DNA of 64,000 nt from a virus, in the IMG/VR virus record IMGVR_UViG_3300041583_000371, positions 1-64,000 of that record; one strand, given 5' to 3'. Shown here in pieces: positions 21,826 through 30,881 of the stretch (positions within the stretch are counted from its first letter, which is position 1; the number at the start of each line of letters is the position of its first letter). The notes below the pieces were generated by a model. It was not told the origin of the DNA, did no database searches, and saw only the letters and a list, made by a program, of their open reading frames with translations. Made by a program: the position numbers and the translations under genes.

Positions 21826-23910
21826 ATGGCTGATGATGACACAAAAAAGACAAATAAAAAAGACAATTCCAAAACTCATGACAGCAAAAAATATATTGAG
21901 ACTGGGCCTACAATGAACGAAGAAGAAATGGATATTTATCTTGAAGGATTAGATGATGATGATTTGTTATCACATTTCGATTCATTAGATGAGGCCCCTT
22001 TAAATATTGCACAACGAAGAAAACGCGCTATGATCATGCGCAAATTCAAAAGTAAAATTGTAGCTGCAAGGGCGCGTTCAAAGAAAAGAAAAGCATCACC
22101 AGAAAAGTTGAAGCTAAGAGCTCGAAAAACTGCTCGTAATATGATACGCCAAAGGCTTATGAAAAATAAATCATATAGTGAAATGACACCTTCTGAAAAA
22201 GTGGCACTAGACAAGCGGCTGGCAAGAGTTCCCAAAGCAGCGATAGACAGAATAGCAACAAGACAACTGCCCATAGTTAGGAAGGCGGAAGTCGAAAGAT
22301 TGTCAAAATTGAGATCAACTAAGAAAGAATCTTTAGACAATCGGTTCGAAGACTTTCTGTATGAGGCTTCTTTAGCAGACACAAACATCAAAAAAAGATA
22401 TCACATGGCACTTGAAAAAGATAACTCTGTAAAATTTGATAACAGATTTAAGATTTTCAGCAAAAAAAATAGCGAGCAGACTGAATCTATTGCGGAATCA
22501 GAAAAGCTTTGCGAAATAGTTGAAGCATATGAAAATTATTTGTTTGGCGAAAGTATAGATTACCAGAATCTGGACGAACAAACGATATTGGACAAAGTTA
22601 TAAGCGCAGTTCATAAACATGTCTTGAAGGGCACAAATTTGTATGACATAGCATATGAAATTAGTGGTGCAGCAGGCGTTAGCGTTGGTCCTAGAGAAAT
22701 CATGAACATGTATATTAAAAAGTTTGGCGACCCAAATATAAAAGAACCAAAAGATCATTCTGCATTAAAAAGAAAATATGGTTTCAAGGAAAATAACTCC
22801 ACGCCGTCACAGCGCGAATATGGCACCGATAGTTTGGTAAGGATATTAAAAAAAGACACGCCATATCAAAATGAGTCAGCATTAAACTCTATGATACGAC
22901 GTGGTATGAATGTGGCATTTGAACAGCCATCTATTATAGGGCAACCGATATCAACCAAAGGCATTTTCGTAGGAACTGATGCTAAAACTGGCAGAATGCG
23001 CATACGCGAACGAGATGGTAAGTTGCATATAGTTAAGCATGAATATGTAGAAGCAATTTTAGAATCCAGAAGCGTAATGGGCCTGAAAGAATACAGCATG
23101 TCATTACCTAAAGCCAAAGATACACTTGGCATCAAAAGAGATAAAATGCCACAAGTTTCTAGTAAGGACATGGATGATTTTAAGAATTATCTCAAATCCA
23201 ATAACGTATCAATTGATAAAAAAATTGCAGACCCATCAAAACTAATGGCATCACAAAAAGAATTTGATGCTGACAAAGTTGCTGATAAAATGGCGAAGAT
23301 GAACAAATCTAATGTAGAGCCAAAAGCTATAATCATAAGCTCTGACAACTATGTGATTGATGGTCATCATGGATGGTTAGCTGCAAAGAACCTCGGCATA
23401 AAAATTCCTGCTCTTAAAGCAACGATGAAGGCCAAAGAGTTGATAAAATTGATCAACAAGTATCCAAAAGTAAAAAATGTTGGCATAAACGAGAGTGGTC
23501 TTTATGAGGCATTTTCGGGGATTAATGAAAACGATTCTTGTACTGTTCTGACTATGGCGCAAATGCGCGAATTTGAAAAACTGGTAGACAAACTATTTGC
23601 CAAGTTTAAAATTGATTTTGACTTCACTAAGCATTTTAGAGAAAGAATGTCTGATGAAAGAAATTCGCCTTGTATTACTATGCGTGAATTGGCGGCTATG
23701 ATTAAAAAAATATATGACCTAAACAAAGCAGATAGTAAATCATTGACAAAATTTACTGACACTGAAGCGGTCATAAAAGATATGCAATCAAATCTTAATA
23801 TGCCTATTGCAGTAGAATATAATAGAAGCAAAGATGAATTGCGTGTGGTTGCTAAAACGATAATGCGCAAAAAAGACTTCCGCACCCCCAACACAATAGT
23901 AAGAGTCTAA
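21826..23910 (+). CDS. multidomain late protein with ParB-like domain
   Basis: 694 aa. Acidic start, then a very basic helical block (residues ~60-170: AQRRKRAMIMRKFKSKIVAARARSK in part) shared with other T4-like phage proteins. Residues ~480-550 have a ParB/sulfiredoxin-type core (DNYVIDGHHGWLAAKNLG). The end has HFRERMSDERNSPCITMRELAAMI, a compact toxin-like alpha/beta pattern. Late promoter and neighbours suggest a virion-internal DNA-associated protein; this is inference. RBS AGAGGAAA. Confidence 0.75.
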   Translation: MADDDTKKTNKKDNSKTHDSKKYIETGPTMNEEEMDIYLEGLDDDDLLSHFDSLDEAPLNIAQRRKRAMIMRKFKSKIVAARARSKKRKASPEKLKLRARKTARNMIRQRLMKNKSYSEMTPSEKVALDKRLARVPKAAIDRIATRQLPIVRKAEVERLSKLRSTKKESLDNRFEDFLYEASLADTNIKKRYHMALEKDNSVKFDNRFKIFSKKNSEQTESIAESEKLCEIVEAYENYLFGESIDYQNLDEQTILDKVISAVHKHVLKGTNLYDIAYEISGAAGVSVGPREIMNMYIKKFGDPNIKEPKDHSALKRKYGFKENNSTPSQREYGTDSLVRILKKDTPYQNESALNSMIRRGMNVAFEQPSIIGQPISTKGIFVGTDAKTGRMRIRERDGKLHIVKHEYVEAILESRSVMGLKEYSMSLPKAKDTLGIKRDKMPQVSSKDMDDFKNYLKSNNVSIDKKIADPSKLMASQKEFDADKVADKMAKMNKSNVEPKAIIISSDNYVIDGHHGWLAAKNLGIKIPALKATMKAKELIKLINKYPKVKNVGINESGLYEAFSGINENDSCTVLTMAQMREFEKLVDKLFAKFKIDFDFTKHFRERMSDERNSPCITMRELAAMIKKIYDLNKADSKSLTKFTDTEAVIKDMQSNLNMPIAVEYNRSKDELRVVAKTIMRKKDFRTPNTIVRV

Positions 23911-23935
23911 TTCTTACCCACAAAAGGACGATAAA

Positions 23936-24643
23936 ATGAAGACGTTTAAAGCACTAAATGAAGAACTTTATATTGAAGGCCATGAAGAGTATTTGGGCGA
24001 TGATATGACACAAAAAGAACTAAAAATTGCAATATATTCTGCTAAAAATATACTTGAAATGCTTCAAGATGGTGAAATGATTCAAAGGTGGCAAATAAGT
24101 GCTATTGTGAAAGCATCTGATGAATTGGCATCTGTATATTCAAGCATGAGCGTAGACATGGATGATGATATGGATGATGATATGGATGATGATATGGATG
24201 ATGATATGGATTACGAATATGAAGATGAATATTATCAAGACGAACCAATGTATGGTCAATATGGATATAACATGTATGGTGAAGATAAAGAAACCCACAA
24301 AACAAAAGACGGTAAAACTGCCAAAAAAGGTCTTTGGTATAATATAAATCAGCGCAAGAAAAAGGGTCTTGCACCCAAAGAAAAAGGCGACGAAGGATAT
24401 CCAGAAACTTTGGATATTGACGAGGCAATAGAAGTCTCTACAAGTAGATACATGAAAACTCATGGTAAAGCCCCAAGAGATTCGGGTGGTTCTGGCACTT
24501 ATATGTTTACTGCAAAAAAGACGGGTGAGGTAGATATAAATAATGAAAAAGAAGTTCACCAAGCATACGGTACATTTGCGGGTGCAAAACAATCTGCAAA
24601 AAATGGGCAAAAGAAAATGGATATGACTCCGTTTATGTCTTAG
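23936..24643 (+). CDS. putative internal head protein with MDDD repeats
   Basis: 235 aa. The start MKTFKALNEELYIEGHEE is like the head-targeting N-termini of T4 internal proteins, with L-x-E-type sites fitting prohead protease. Residues ~75-90 are four MDDD repeats, followed by a Tyr-rich acidic stretch. Residues ~120-170 (KKGLWYNINQRKKKGLAPKEKGDEGYP) match a short basic module found in many phage proteins. Packaging in the head is inferred. RBS AAAAGGAC. Confidence 0.7.
   Translation: MKTFKALNEELYIEGHEEYLGDDMTQKELKIAIYSAKNILEMLQDGEMIQRWQISAIVKASDELASVYSSMSVDMDDDMDDDMDDDMDDDMDYEYEDEYYQDEPMYGQYGYNMYGEDKETHKTKDGKTAKKGLWYNINQRKKKGLAPKEKGDEGYPETLDIDEAIEVSTSRYMKTHGKAPRDSGGSGTYMFTAKKTGEVDINNEKEVHQAYGTFAGAKQSAKNGQKKMDMTPFMS
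24158..24205. repeat. 12-bp in-frame tandem repeat
   Basis: Four exact copies of ATGGATGATGAT encoding MDDD, inside the gene at 23936. Confidence 0.95.
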
Positions 24644-24676
24644 AAAATAAACTGTAAATTGATTGGAAGAACCCAA

Positions 24677-25390
24677 GTGAAAAGTTTTCAAGAACATAGA
24701 AATCAATCTGAATACATCCTTTATCTTGAAGCTATTGAATTGTACGAAAGTAATATACTAAACGAGTTTATTTCAGGAATCGCTGGGAACCTCAAAAAGT
24801 ATTACGACTTTATTAAGGATATAGCACAACAGGTTAAGGTCGGAATTAAAGACATTGCTGCCATGTTAAAGAACAAGAAGATTTTTGAATTTTTTCAAAA
24901 AATAAAATTTTCAATGGCAAATCTATTTTCTAAGGTTAAACTTGGGTTCAAATACTATAAAGAATTGCGTTCAGCTATTTCTGAATATCTTTCGTCTACA
25001 AAAGTTGTTAAGTGGACAGAAGAAAAACTTCGTGGTTTAGATGCTTTTCTTTCAAAGCACCCAAAGACAAAAAGATTAGCAGGCGTTGCGGTTGGTGCTA
25101 TCTTATTATACATATGGCTGAATATGAGCTTTACAGGTGACTTTGACTATGACTTTGATCAATCTACCCTAATTTCCGCTTTGATGGGGAATTTTACTTT
25201 ATCAGATATATTTTCAGGGCCTGAAGGCATAAAACTCATTACACTTTTTGTAACTGGTACTTTATTTAGTTTTCCTTGGCCTGGCCCTCAAGCGGCACTG
25301 TTTTCATTATCTCTCCTGTATGGACTGTCTAAAACTGTTGGGTTGCGCGATCTTGCGATGAAATTCAAACAAAATATGAGCAGAAAATAA
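24677..25390 (+). CDS. putative internal or membrane-associated late protein
   Basis: 237 aa. I chose GTG 24677 because it gives VKSFQEHRNQSEYILYLE, the same type of N-terminus as the Alt-like and neighbouring late proteins; an upstream TTG at 24659 is possible. Amphipathic helices follow, then two hydrophobic regions (LAGVAVGAILLYIWLNM, and LITLFVTGTLFSFPWPG onward). A packaged protein that inserts in the host membrane is possible. Ends at a terminator. Confidence 0.65.
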   Translation: MKSFQEHRNQSEYILYLEAIELYESNILNEFISGIAGNLKKYYDFIKDIAQQVKVGIKDIAAMLKNKKIFEFFQKIKFSMANLFSKVKLGFKYYKELRSAISEYLSSTKVVKWTEEKLRGLDAFLSKHPKTKRLAGVAVGAILLYIWLNMSFTGDFDYDFDQSTLISALMGNFTLSDIFSGPEGIKLITLFVTGTLFSFPWPGPQAALFSLSLLYGLSKTVGLRDLAMKFKQNMSRK

Positions 25391-25419
25391 AGCATTTGGT
25401 GTTTATCCAAATGCTTTTT
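25389..25419. terminator. rho-independent terminator
   Basis: AAAGCATTTGG / CCAAATGCTTT with a T-run; a late promoter core starts three bases on. Confidence 0.9.
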
Positions 25420-25421
25420 CT

Positions 25422-25429
25422 TATAAATA
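25422..25429 (+). promoter_or_regulatory. T4-type late promoter core
   Basis: Exact TATAAATA between terminator and the gene at 25484. Confidence 0.8.
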
Positions 25430-25483
25430 CAAGTGACATAATTAAATAAATTGCAATAGTCCAGTTAACAAAAAGAGGCTCAA

Positions 25484-26065
25484 ATGATAAAAGAATTGCT
25501 CGCCCAAATTATGAAAGAATTCGCTCCAACTACTATTGTAGAAAAAAACGAATTACAAGAAGCCGTGGAAATACTTGCGGAAGCTGACTTTAGTAAATCA
25601 CATCTGGAGATGCTTAAAACAGCATATGCTGGTATTAAAAAAATTGACCCTGATAGTGAAGCATATAAAAAGATGATAAAAATGCTTGATGCCATGTCAG
25701 ATAAGCAAATTGCTACTGTAGCAAAATCAGATATAAATTTTCTTAGTCTATTAGCAAAAAATAGGGTGATCCGTCGGGGATTGAAAAAAGAAAGCTTATC
25801 GGAAGATTCTAAATATACCGTAAACCACAAAACATTTTCTTCTGCTGTTCAACATGCACAAGCACAAGCCGAAAAACAGGGATTTGAGATAGATGGTGAT
25901 GAATGGGATAGAAAAGTTGCAATGGGGCCAAAAAAGCCAAGTAGTGGCAAGACTAACCGATATATAATTGATTTGATGAAAAATGGTAAAGAAGTAAATC
26001 GCAGACTTCATATGCAAGTTTATTATGATGAAGGCAGATTTGAATTGAACATGTATATCCAATAA
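25484..26065 (+). CDS. putative late virion protein, 193 aa
   Basis: N-terminal helical part with MIKELLAQIMKEFAP and a KMLDAMSDKQIATVAKSD segment; C-terminal domain from residue ~105 (FSSAVQHAQAQAEKQGFEI...RYIIDLMKNGK...LHMQVYYDEGRFELNMYI) looks like a small DNA- or protein-binding alpha/beta fold present in other late phage proteins. Late promoter upstream. Specific role unknown. Confidence 0.7.
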   Translation: MIKELLAQIMKEFAPTTIVEKNELQEAVEILAEADFSKSHLEMLKTAYAGIKKIDPDSEAYKKMIKMLDAMSDKQIATVAKSDINFLSLLAKNRVIRRGLKKESLSEDSKYTVNHKTFSSAVQHAQAQAEKQGFEIDGDEWDRKVAMGPKKPSSGKTNRYIIDLMKNGKEVNRRLHMQVYYDEGRFELNMYIQ

Positions 26066-26093
26066 ATAACAATAACATATAAAGGAGATTTCA

Positions 26094-26522
26094 ATGTCAC
26101 TATGGGGAAAATTAAACGGTGCACCACTAACTGGAACAGTATCGTTAGCAGATGATACCACAACGGTAACTGGCACCTCAACGCTTTTTACGTCAGAACT
26201 TTCTGTCCGTAATGTAGTTGCTTTAGACTCAACAGAAGATATGTATAGAGTATTATCTATTGTATCAGATACAGAAATGACAGTAGAACCTGTCGCTACC
26301 GCAGAGTATGTAGATGTTGCGGGATCTTTCAATCAAGTACCAAAATATCTGCCACTAGACAAAGCTATCACTGTCGACCTAATATCTGTGGCGACCGCAC
26401 AGACTGTCGAATCGCGCTTGATAGGCGTCAAAACACCCGGTTGGACCACTACACAAACCTACACAGACCAAAATGGTAATACAAGACGTAGAGTTGAAAC
26501 TTTAATTGCTTTGAAGCCCTAA
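26094..26522 (+). CDS. structural protein of marine T4-like type
   Basis: 142 aa, almost all beta: repeated short strands with Thr/Val (SLADDTTTVTGTSTLF, VLSIVSDTEMTVEP) and the ending GVKTPGWTTTQTYTDQNGNTRRRVETL, which I have seen at the end of small structural proteins in marine T4-like phages. Probably a head or tail decoration or adaptor. RBS AAAGGAGA. Confidence 0.65.
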   Translation: MSLWGKLNGAPLTGTVSLADDTTTVTGTSTLFTSELSVRNVVALDSTEDMYRVLSIVSDTEMTVEPVATAEYVDVAGSFNQVPKYLPLDKAITVDLISVATAQTVESRLIGVKTPGWTTTQTYTDQNGNTRRRVETLIALKP

Positions 26523-26523
26523 T

Positions 26524-26898
26524 ATGAGATTAGATGAATCGACCTTTCTCCAATTTGCAATGAAACATTATGATAACCCACATTGTCACGACATTGCGGA
26601 ATTTGAAGAAGATCTTAAAAGATTTCAGTATATTCGAAAACTTTTTAATAGATATAATATTGATGGTGATTTGAGAGAAAGGTTGATTCTAAATCATATT
26701 ATTATTATATATAACACTTTCGGAATAGGTGCCACAAATATGTTATTTTTTAAACTTGATGAGTATGCCACAAAATTAAAACCGTTTATTCATTTTTTAA
26801 ATAGGCTACCCGAAAAAATAGAGTATAATGGAAATGTTATATATACTAATACAATAGAAACAGATATCATAATAGAAAAAAAATTAAAGGAGATATAA
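26524..26898 (+). CDS. conserved T4-like late protein, 124 aa
   Basis: Helical. FLQFAMKHYDNPHCHDIAEFEEDLKRFQYIRKLF followed by RERLILNHIIIIYNTFG and LKPFIHFLNRLPE is a pattern conserved among T4-like phages as a protein of unknown function near head genes. One base separates it from the preceding stop; TAA overlaps into the next start region. Confidence 0.7.
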   Translation: MRLDESTFLQFAMKHYDNPHCHDIAEFEEDLKRFQYIRKLFNRYNIDGDLRERLILNHIIIIYNTFGIGATNMLFFKLDEYATKLKPFIHFLNRLPEKIEYNGNVIYTNTIETDIIIEKKLKEI

Positions 26899-27882
26899 AT
26901 GTCACTTAAAGATATAATAAGCGCAAGTATAGAATCTAACCCAATTGGCTTAAAAGAAGCATTTTCATTAGCTATTAATGAAAGAATTAAAACTGCATTG
27001 GAAGAAAAGAAACTTGATGCCGTAAACGCCAAAGAACTTAGCAAAGACTTTAAAGACCGCGACGACAAAGACATTGACAATGACGGTGATGAAGATGATT
27101 CAGATGAGTATCTACATAATCGTAGAAAAACAATTGCTAAAGCAATCAAAAAAGAAAGTCTTGATGAAGCCAAAAAGTATAAAATTACAACGGATGAAAC
27201 TAAAAAGTATCAACAGATGGGTGCCAACGCATTCAAATCTGGGATCACCGCTCCTGTTCTCGACCCTGCATTGTCGCATATTTTTTCGCGTACGGCATCG
27301 CATGAATCTAAGATAGAGTTCATGAAAGCATGGCTTCGTGGTTGGAACATCGAAAATCTAAAAGAAAGTCTTGATGAAGCCAAGATGGACGATTCAGAAG
27401 TCCTAAAAGCCGCCAAGTCACTTGCTGCTAATGGCAAAGATGCAAAGTCAAAAGCATTTGGAAAAGGTCTTGTAGATTTTTATGCAAAAAATGATTCATT
27501 CACACCAGCACAAGTAGGTGGTCTGCAAAATATTATGAAAAATGCAAGCTTCCAATTTGCCAAAGAAGACTATATGCTTGAAGCCAAGATGCCTAAAGCC
27601 GCGTTCGGTAGCAACGATGGTTTCAGCTATGCGGTAAATTTGAATGGCGCAGATAACGAATTTTTCAAACAACCTTTTGGTCGGCAACTTGATACGCTAA
27701 AGAAAGTAAAAGAATTCACTGCTAAAGCTAAAAAAGGCTCTGTAGGAGCAAAAGGAAAACCAACACTTGCTGCTGTTAAAGATTGGGTGAAAATGAATCA
27801 ACCAACACAGTTTTATGCAAAGTGGAAAATGGACAGTAAATCATACAAAGATGACAGTGTAGAAATATACTACACTGATTAA
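26899..27882 (+). CDS. prohead-core-like internal protein
   Basis: 327 aa. The first ~42 residues (MSLKDIISASIESNPIGLKEAF...RIKTALEEKK) match the start of the gene at 29452 and resemble scaffold or core proteins of T4-like heads. Then DKDIDNDGDEDDSDEYLHNRRK, a calcium-loop-like linker common in these proteins, KESLDEAK repeats (twice), and alpha/beta C-terminal domains. Probably packed in the head and trimmed by the prohead protease; inferred. Confidence 0.7.
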   Translation: MSLKDIISASIESNPIGLKEAFSLAINERIKTALEEKKLDAVNAKELSKDFKDRDDKDIDNDGDEDDSDEYLHNRRKTIAKAIKKESLDEAKKYKITTDETKKYQQMGANAFKSGITAPVLDPALSHIFSRTASHESKIEFMKAWLRGWNIENLKESLDEAKMDDSEVLKAAKSLAANGKDAKSKAFGKGLVDFYAKNDSFTPAQVGGLQNIMKNASFQFAKEDYMLEAKMPKAAFGSNDGFSYAVNLNGADNEFFKQPFGRQLDTLKKVKEFTAKAKKGSVGAKGKPTLAAVKDWVKMNQPTQFYAKWKMDSKSYKDDSVEIYYTD

Positions 27883-27886
27883 TTAT

Positions 27887-27925
27887 AATCCCGAGTTAGA
27901 TATCAGTTTCATCTAACTCGGGATT
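27887..27925. terminator. 15-bp hairpin terminator
   Basis: AATCCCGAGTTAGAT pairs exactly with ATCTAACTCGGGATT across a 9-base loop, just after the preceding stop. Confidence 0.85.
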
Positions 27926-27986
27926 CATATCCTTGTGTATTGCATATCAGGGCAAAGAAACTAAAAATAAGTAGAAAGATTTTTGT

Positions 27987-28568
27987 ATGCTAGACTTATT
28001 CCTCGTATATCAGTTCATTCGGAGGCTTGCCACGCCATTTGTGGAATGGGATGCCTATAAACTTGGCATAATTGATGAAAAGGGGGAAGTGCTTAGAAAG
28101 CGCAAAACCCTTGCAAGACGTGAAGAAAAAAATGCTTTTGGTATATATGATGTTATGCTTCTTAACATAAAAAAGCTATTAGAAAAAATCCCAGGTGGAA
28201 GCACAAGGCTTGGTTCTTATGCAGCTGCACTATATTTAATTCGTGAATGGAATCATTTTTCAGACAACACAATGCTGACCGAAGATGTTACAGATAACGA
28301 ATTGAACCTCGAAGATTTATCTATATACGTTAATAATATAATAAAAGAAAATAATGTCAATATCAAAGATGATATCAATTCTCTTTTTGAAAAGGCATTT
28401 GATGAAGATGCGCCAACTATGAATGTCGGCTCTGGTAATATTGCTGGAATGGGTGTTGGTCCACAAGGTGAAGTCGGTTTCACCCCATCGCAAGTGAGAA
28501 AATACAAAAAAGGTAATCAAAAGACCAAAAAATTCAGAGATATGATTACAGACATCAGAAATGCATAA
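27987..28568 (+). CDS. conserved T4-like late protein, 193 aa
   Basis: Starts MLDLFLVYQFIRRLATPFVEWDAYKLGIIDEKG, a conserved opening in marine T4-like phages, with a RKRKTLARREEKNAFGIYD helix after it. The C-terminal third holds Gly-rich GSGNIAGMGVGPQGEVGF, like linkers in virion proteins. Exact virion role unknown. Confidence 0.7.
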   Translation: MLDLFLVYQFIRRLATPFVEWDAYKLGIIDEKGEVLRKRKTLARREEKNAFGIYDVMLLNIKKLLEKIPGGSTRLGSYAAALYLIREWNHFSDNTMLTEDVTDNELNLEDLSIYVNNIIKENNVNIKDDINSLFEKAFDEDAPTMNVGSGNIAGMGVGPQGEVGFTPSQVRKYKKGNQKTKKFRDMITDIRNA

Positions 28569-28586
28569 ATTCTAAAGGAAATAGGC

Positions 28587-29450
28587 ATGATAACATTACA
28601 AAATTTTAGACAGATGATTCCAAGTAACAAAGAACCAGATGCTTGGTATGCGATAGCGATGAGATTCTTTGAGAAGTACCAAATCAATACACAAAATAGA
28701 ATAGCTGGGTTTATGGCACAGTGCGCACACGAATCTAATGATTTTCGTGCACTTGAAGAAAACTTGAATTATAGCGAGGATGCTCTTAATCGTGTGTTTG
28801 GTAGGTATTTTGGTGCAGGAAAAAGAAATGCCGCTGAATATGCCAGAAACCCACAAAAAATTGCTAACTATGTGTACATGGATGAATTTAGATCTAAAAA
28901 AGGTGCGCTAGGTAATACTGTAGCTGGTGATGGCTGGCGATTTAGAGGCGGCGGAATCAAACAACTTACGGGAAGAAGCAACTTCACGGTATTTGCAAAT
29001 TTTATGAAAATGAGTCCTGAGCAAGCTGCTGATTATGTCAGAACTAAAGAAGGTGCTTTCGAGTCTGCTTGTTGGTTTTGGGAGACTAACAATATTTCAG
29101 GCTTCGCTGACAGAGACGACATTGATGGGATGTCAAGAAGAATTAATGGTGGTGACATAGGCATTGATGACAGACGTAGAAGATATATTTCTGCAAAATC
29201 CATCATAGGCAACGTTGATACCAAATCTGCAATAGGGGCTGCGACTTCCACATCGAGTGATATTACCTTAAAAATAGGATCAAATAGTAACTTGGTAAAA
29301 GAAGTGCAAACTGCATTGAAGCTCAATGCCGATGGTGCTTTTGGGCCATTAACAGAATCAGCAGTCAAATCTTGGCAAAGAATAAATAGATTCATAGCTA
29401 ATGGTGTTATAGACCAAAAGCAGATAAATAAACTTTTAAGGAGAAACTAA
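28587..29450 (+). CDS. GH19 endolysin with C-terminal peptidoglycan-binding domain
   Basis: 287 aa. Chitinase/lysozyme family 19 fold: catalytic Glu in AQCAHESNDFRALEENLNYS (residue ~46), then GDGWRFRGGGIKQLTGRSNF and ESACWFWETNN. A peptidoglycan_binding_1 domain (residues ~225-287: GSNSNLVKEVQTALKLNADGAFG...AVKSWQ) is at the C-terminus. No signal peptide, so release needs the holin encoded nearby. Cuts the cell wall at lysis. Confidence 0.9.
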   Translation: MITLQNFRQMIPSNKEPDAWYAIAMRFFEKYQINTQNRIAGFMAQCAHESNDFRALEENLNYSEDALNRVFGRYFGAGKRNAAEYARNPQKIANYVYMDEFRSKKGALGNTVAGDGWRFRGGGIKQLTGRSNFTVFANFMKMSPEQAADYVRTKEGAFESACWFWETNNISGFADRDDIDGMSRRINGGDIGIDDRRRRYISAKSIIGNVDTKSAIGAATSTSSDITLKIGSNSNLVKEVQTALKLNADGAFGPLTESAVKSWQRINRFIANGVIDQKQINKLLRRN

Positions 29451-29451
29451 T

Positions 29452-29790
29452 ATGTCACTACAGAGAATAATCAAAGAGTCAGTAGATAAAAATCCTATCG
29501 GTCTTAAAGAAGCACTTGAAAACGAACTTCGTGGCCGTATTGCTGTTGCGCTTGAAGCAAAAATGTGCGACATGGATATGGATGACGAAATGGAAGATGA
29601 TGAACTAGATGAAGTTGACATGGGCCAAGCTAGATCTGTTCAAGATAGACGTGATAGCCAATCGGTAAATCATAAGGTTACTGTTAATGGTAAAGTAGTT
29701 TCAAGTCATGGAAATGATTACTCCGATGCTACTGCTGCAGCAAAAAAACTGCAAGCGGCTGGTAAGAAAAATATAAGAATAGTGTCTTGA
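29452..29790 (+). CDS. small core-like protein sharing N-module with 26899 gene
   Basis: 112 aa. MSLQRIIKESVDKNPIGLKEALENELRGRIAVALEAK is clearly related to the first 42 residues of the 26899 gene. Next comes an acid run (MCDMDMDDEMEDDELDEVDM) and a basic C-terminal KVTVNGKVVSS...AAAKKLQAAGKKNIRIV domain. Probably another internal head protein. Starts one base after the endolysin stop. Confidence 0.7.
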   Translation: MSLQRIIKESVDKNPIGLKEALENELRGRIAVALEAKMCDMDMDDEMEDDELDEVDMGQARSVQDRRDSQSVNHKVTVNGKVVSSHGNDYSDATAAAKKLQAAGKKNIRIVS

Positions 29791-29800
29791 AGGCCAATTG

Positions 29801-30277
29801 ATGAAATCTTGGATTTTCATAGGTATATTGATAGCGTTATTGAGTGGGGCTGTATACTATTATTACAACACCACTCAAACGCGCATTGAAGCGTTAACAC
29901 AAGCCAATGCCACATTGGTTGTGAACAATGGCCAATTATTAAGGGCCAATACTGAAAATATCAATACCATTGATAAAATGGAACAGAATTTCGAAGAAGT
30001 CACAAGTAATTTTTATGCTGTTCAGAACGATTTTCAAGTCATACGAATGGAAAATAATGAGTTGCGTGAACGTCTTGGTCGCCATGAATTAGATGCATTA
30101 GCTGCGGCAAAACCAGTATTGGTCCAAAGAACAGTCAATAATGCTTCGGCAAATGTGCTTAGGTGTTTCGAATTATTATCCGGTGTGCCATTAAATGATA
30201 AGGAAAAAAATGCTAAAAACGAGAAAGAATTTAATGTCGAATGTCCTTGGTTTTGGTCTGGTAATAATACTCCTTAG
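29801..30277 (+). CDS. Rz-like inner-membrane spanin
   Basis: 158 aa from ATG 29801 (GAAGG upstream). One N-terminal membrane helix (IFIGILIALLSGAVYYYY), then a long coiled coil and a C-terminal ECPWFW segment. This is the layout of i-spanins, which with the lipoprotein partner fuse inner and outer membranes as the last lysis step. The o-spanin gene overlaps its 3' end in another frame, as in lambda Rz/Rz1. Confidence 0.8.
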   Translation: MKSWIFIGILIALLSGAVYYYYNTTQTRIEALTQANATLVVNNGQLLRANTENINTIDKMEQNFEEVTSNFYAVQNDFQVIRMENNELRERLGRHELDALAAAKPVLVQRTVNNASANVLRCFELLSGVPLNDKEKNAKNEKEFNVECPWFWSGNNTP

Positions 30278-30569
30278 TGCTTGTTCAGTTGGCCCGAAAG
30301 ATATTGCAGTAACACCAATTGAGATACGAACAGTTGAAGTCAGTAAACCTAAACCTATTGTTCCTAAAGTAGACCAGCTTGGCCTTAAAAGTGTCAAATG
30401 GATTATCGTTACACCTGAAAACATAAATCAGTTGTTTGATGATATGAATGGCGAAAAAGTTCTTTTTGCATTGACATCTGAAGGGTACGAAAATATTGCA
30501 TTCAATTTATCTGATATTATGGCCATGATTAGGCAACAGCAAAAAGTAATAGCAATTTACAAAAAGTAG
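30210..30569 (+). CDS. Rz1-like outer-membrane lipoprotein spanin
   Basis: 119 aa from ATG 30210, chosen because AAGGA precedes it. Signal peptide with lipobox LLSAC (Cys ~25 acylated), Pro-rich stretch (VSKPKPIVPKV), then a helical C-terminus. It starts inside the i-spanin gene in a different frame. Together they form the spanin complex. Confidence 0.8.
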   Translation: MLKTRKNLMSNVLGFGLVIILLSACSVGPKDIAVTPIEIRTVEVSKPKPIVPKVDQLGLKSVKWIIVTPENINQLFDDMNGEKVLFALTSEGYENIAFNLSDIMAMIRQQQKVIAIYKK

Positions 30570-30580
30570 ATTACAAAAGG

Positions 30581-30588
30581 TATAAATA
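30581..30588 (+). promoter_or_regulatory. T4-type late promoter core
   Basis: Exact TATAAATA ending five bases before the holin ATG; a transcript from it would be nearly leaderless. Confidence 0.5.
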
Positions 30589-30593
30589 ATCTT

Positions 30594-30881
30594 ATGGAAG
30601 ATGGTAAAAAAAATTGGCTGCGGACGCATTGGAGACCAATGATGGCAGTTGTATATATGATTATTATTCTATTTGATTTTGTTGTAGCTCCTATACTTTG
30701 GAGTTTAATTCAAGTTTGGGGTTCTGGTAGTGTTGCATTACAATGGACTCCTCTAACATTAATAGCTGGTGGTGTCTTTCATGCTGCTATGGGCGCGGTT
30801 TTGGGAATTAGTGCTTTCACAAGAGGCCAAGAAAAGATACAAAGGATAAAGGCAGATTATGACGGGCAATCAGATGAATGA
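30594..30881 (+). CDS. 3TM holin family protein
   Basis: 95 aa with the pattern WRPMMAVVYMIIILFDFVVAPIL and WTPLTLIAGGVFHAAMGAVLGISAFTRG, matching the GTA/phage holin family with three short membrane segments. It would let the endolysin across the inner membrane. It follows the spanins and overlaps the next coiled-coil gene. Confidence 0.8.
   Translation: MEDGKKNWLRTHWRPMMAVVYMIIILFDFVVAPILWSLIQVWGSGSVALQWTPLTLIAGGVFHAAMGAVLGISAFTRGQEKIQRIKADYDGQSDE

Noticed and set aside
24158-24205. Repeat array as a regulatory element
   Set aside because: It is an in-frame MDDD-coding repeat inside a gene, explained by protein sequence.
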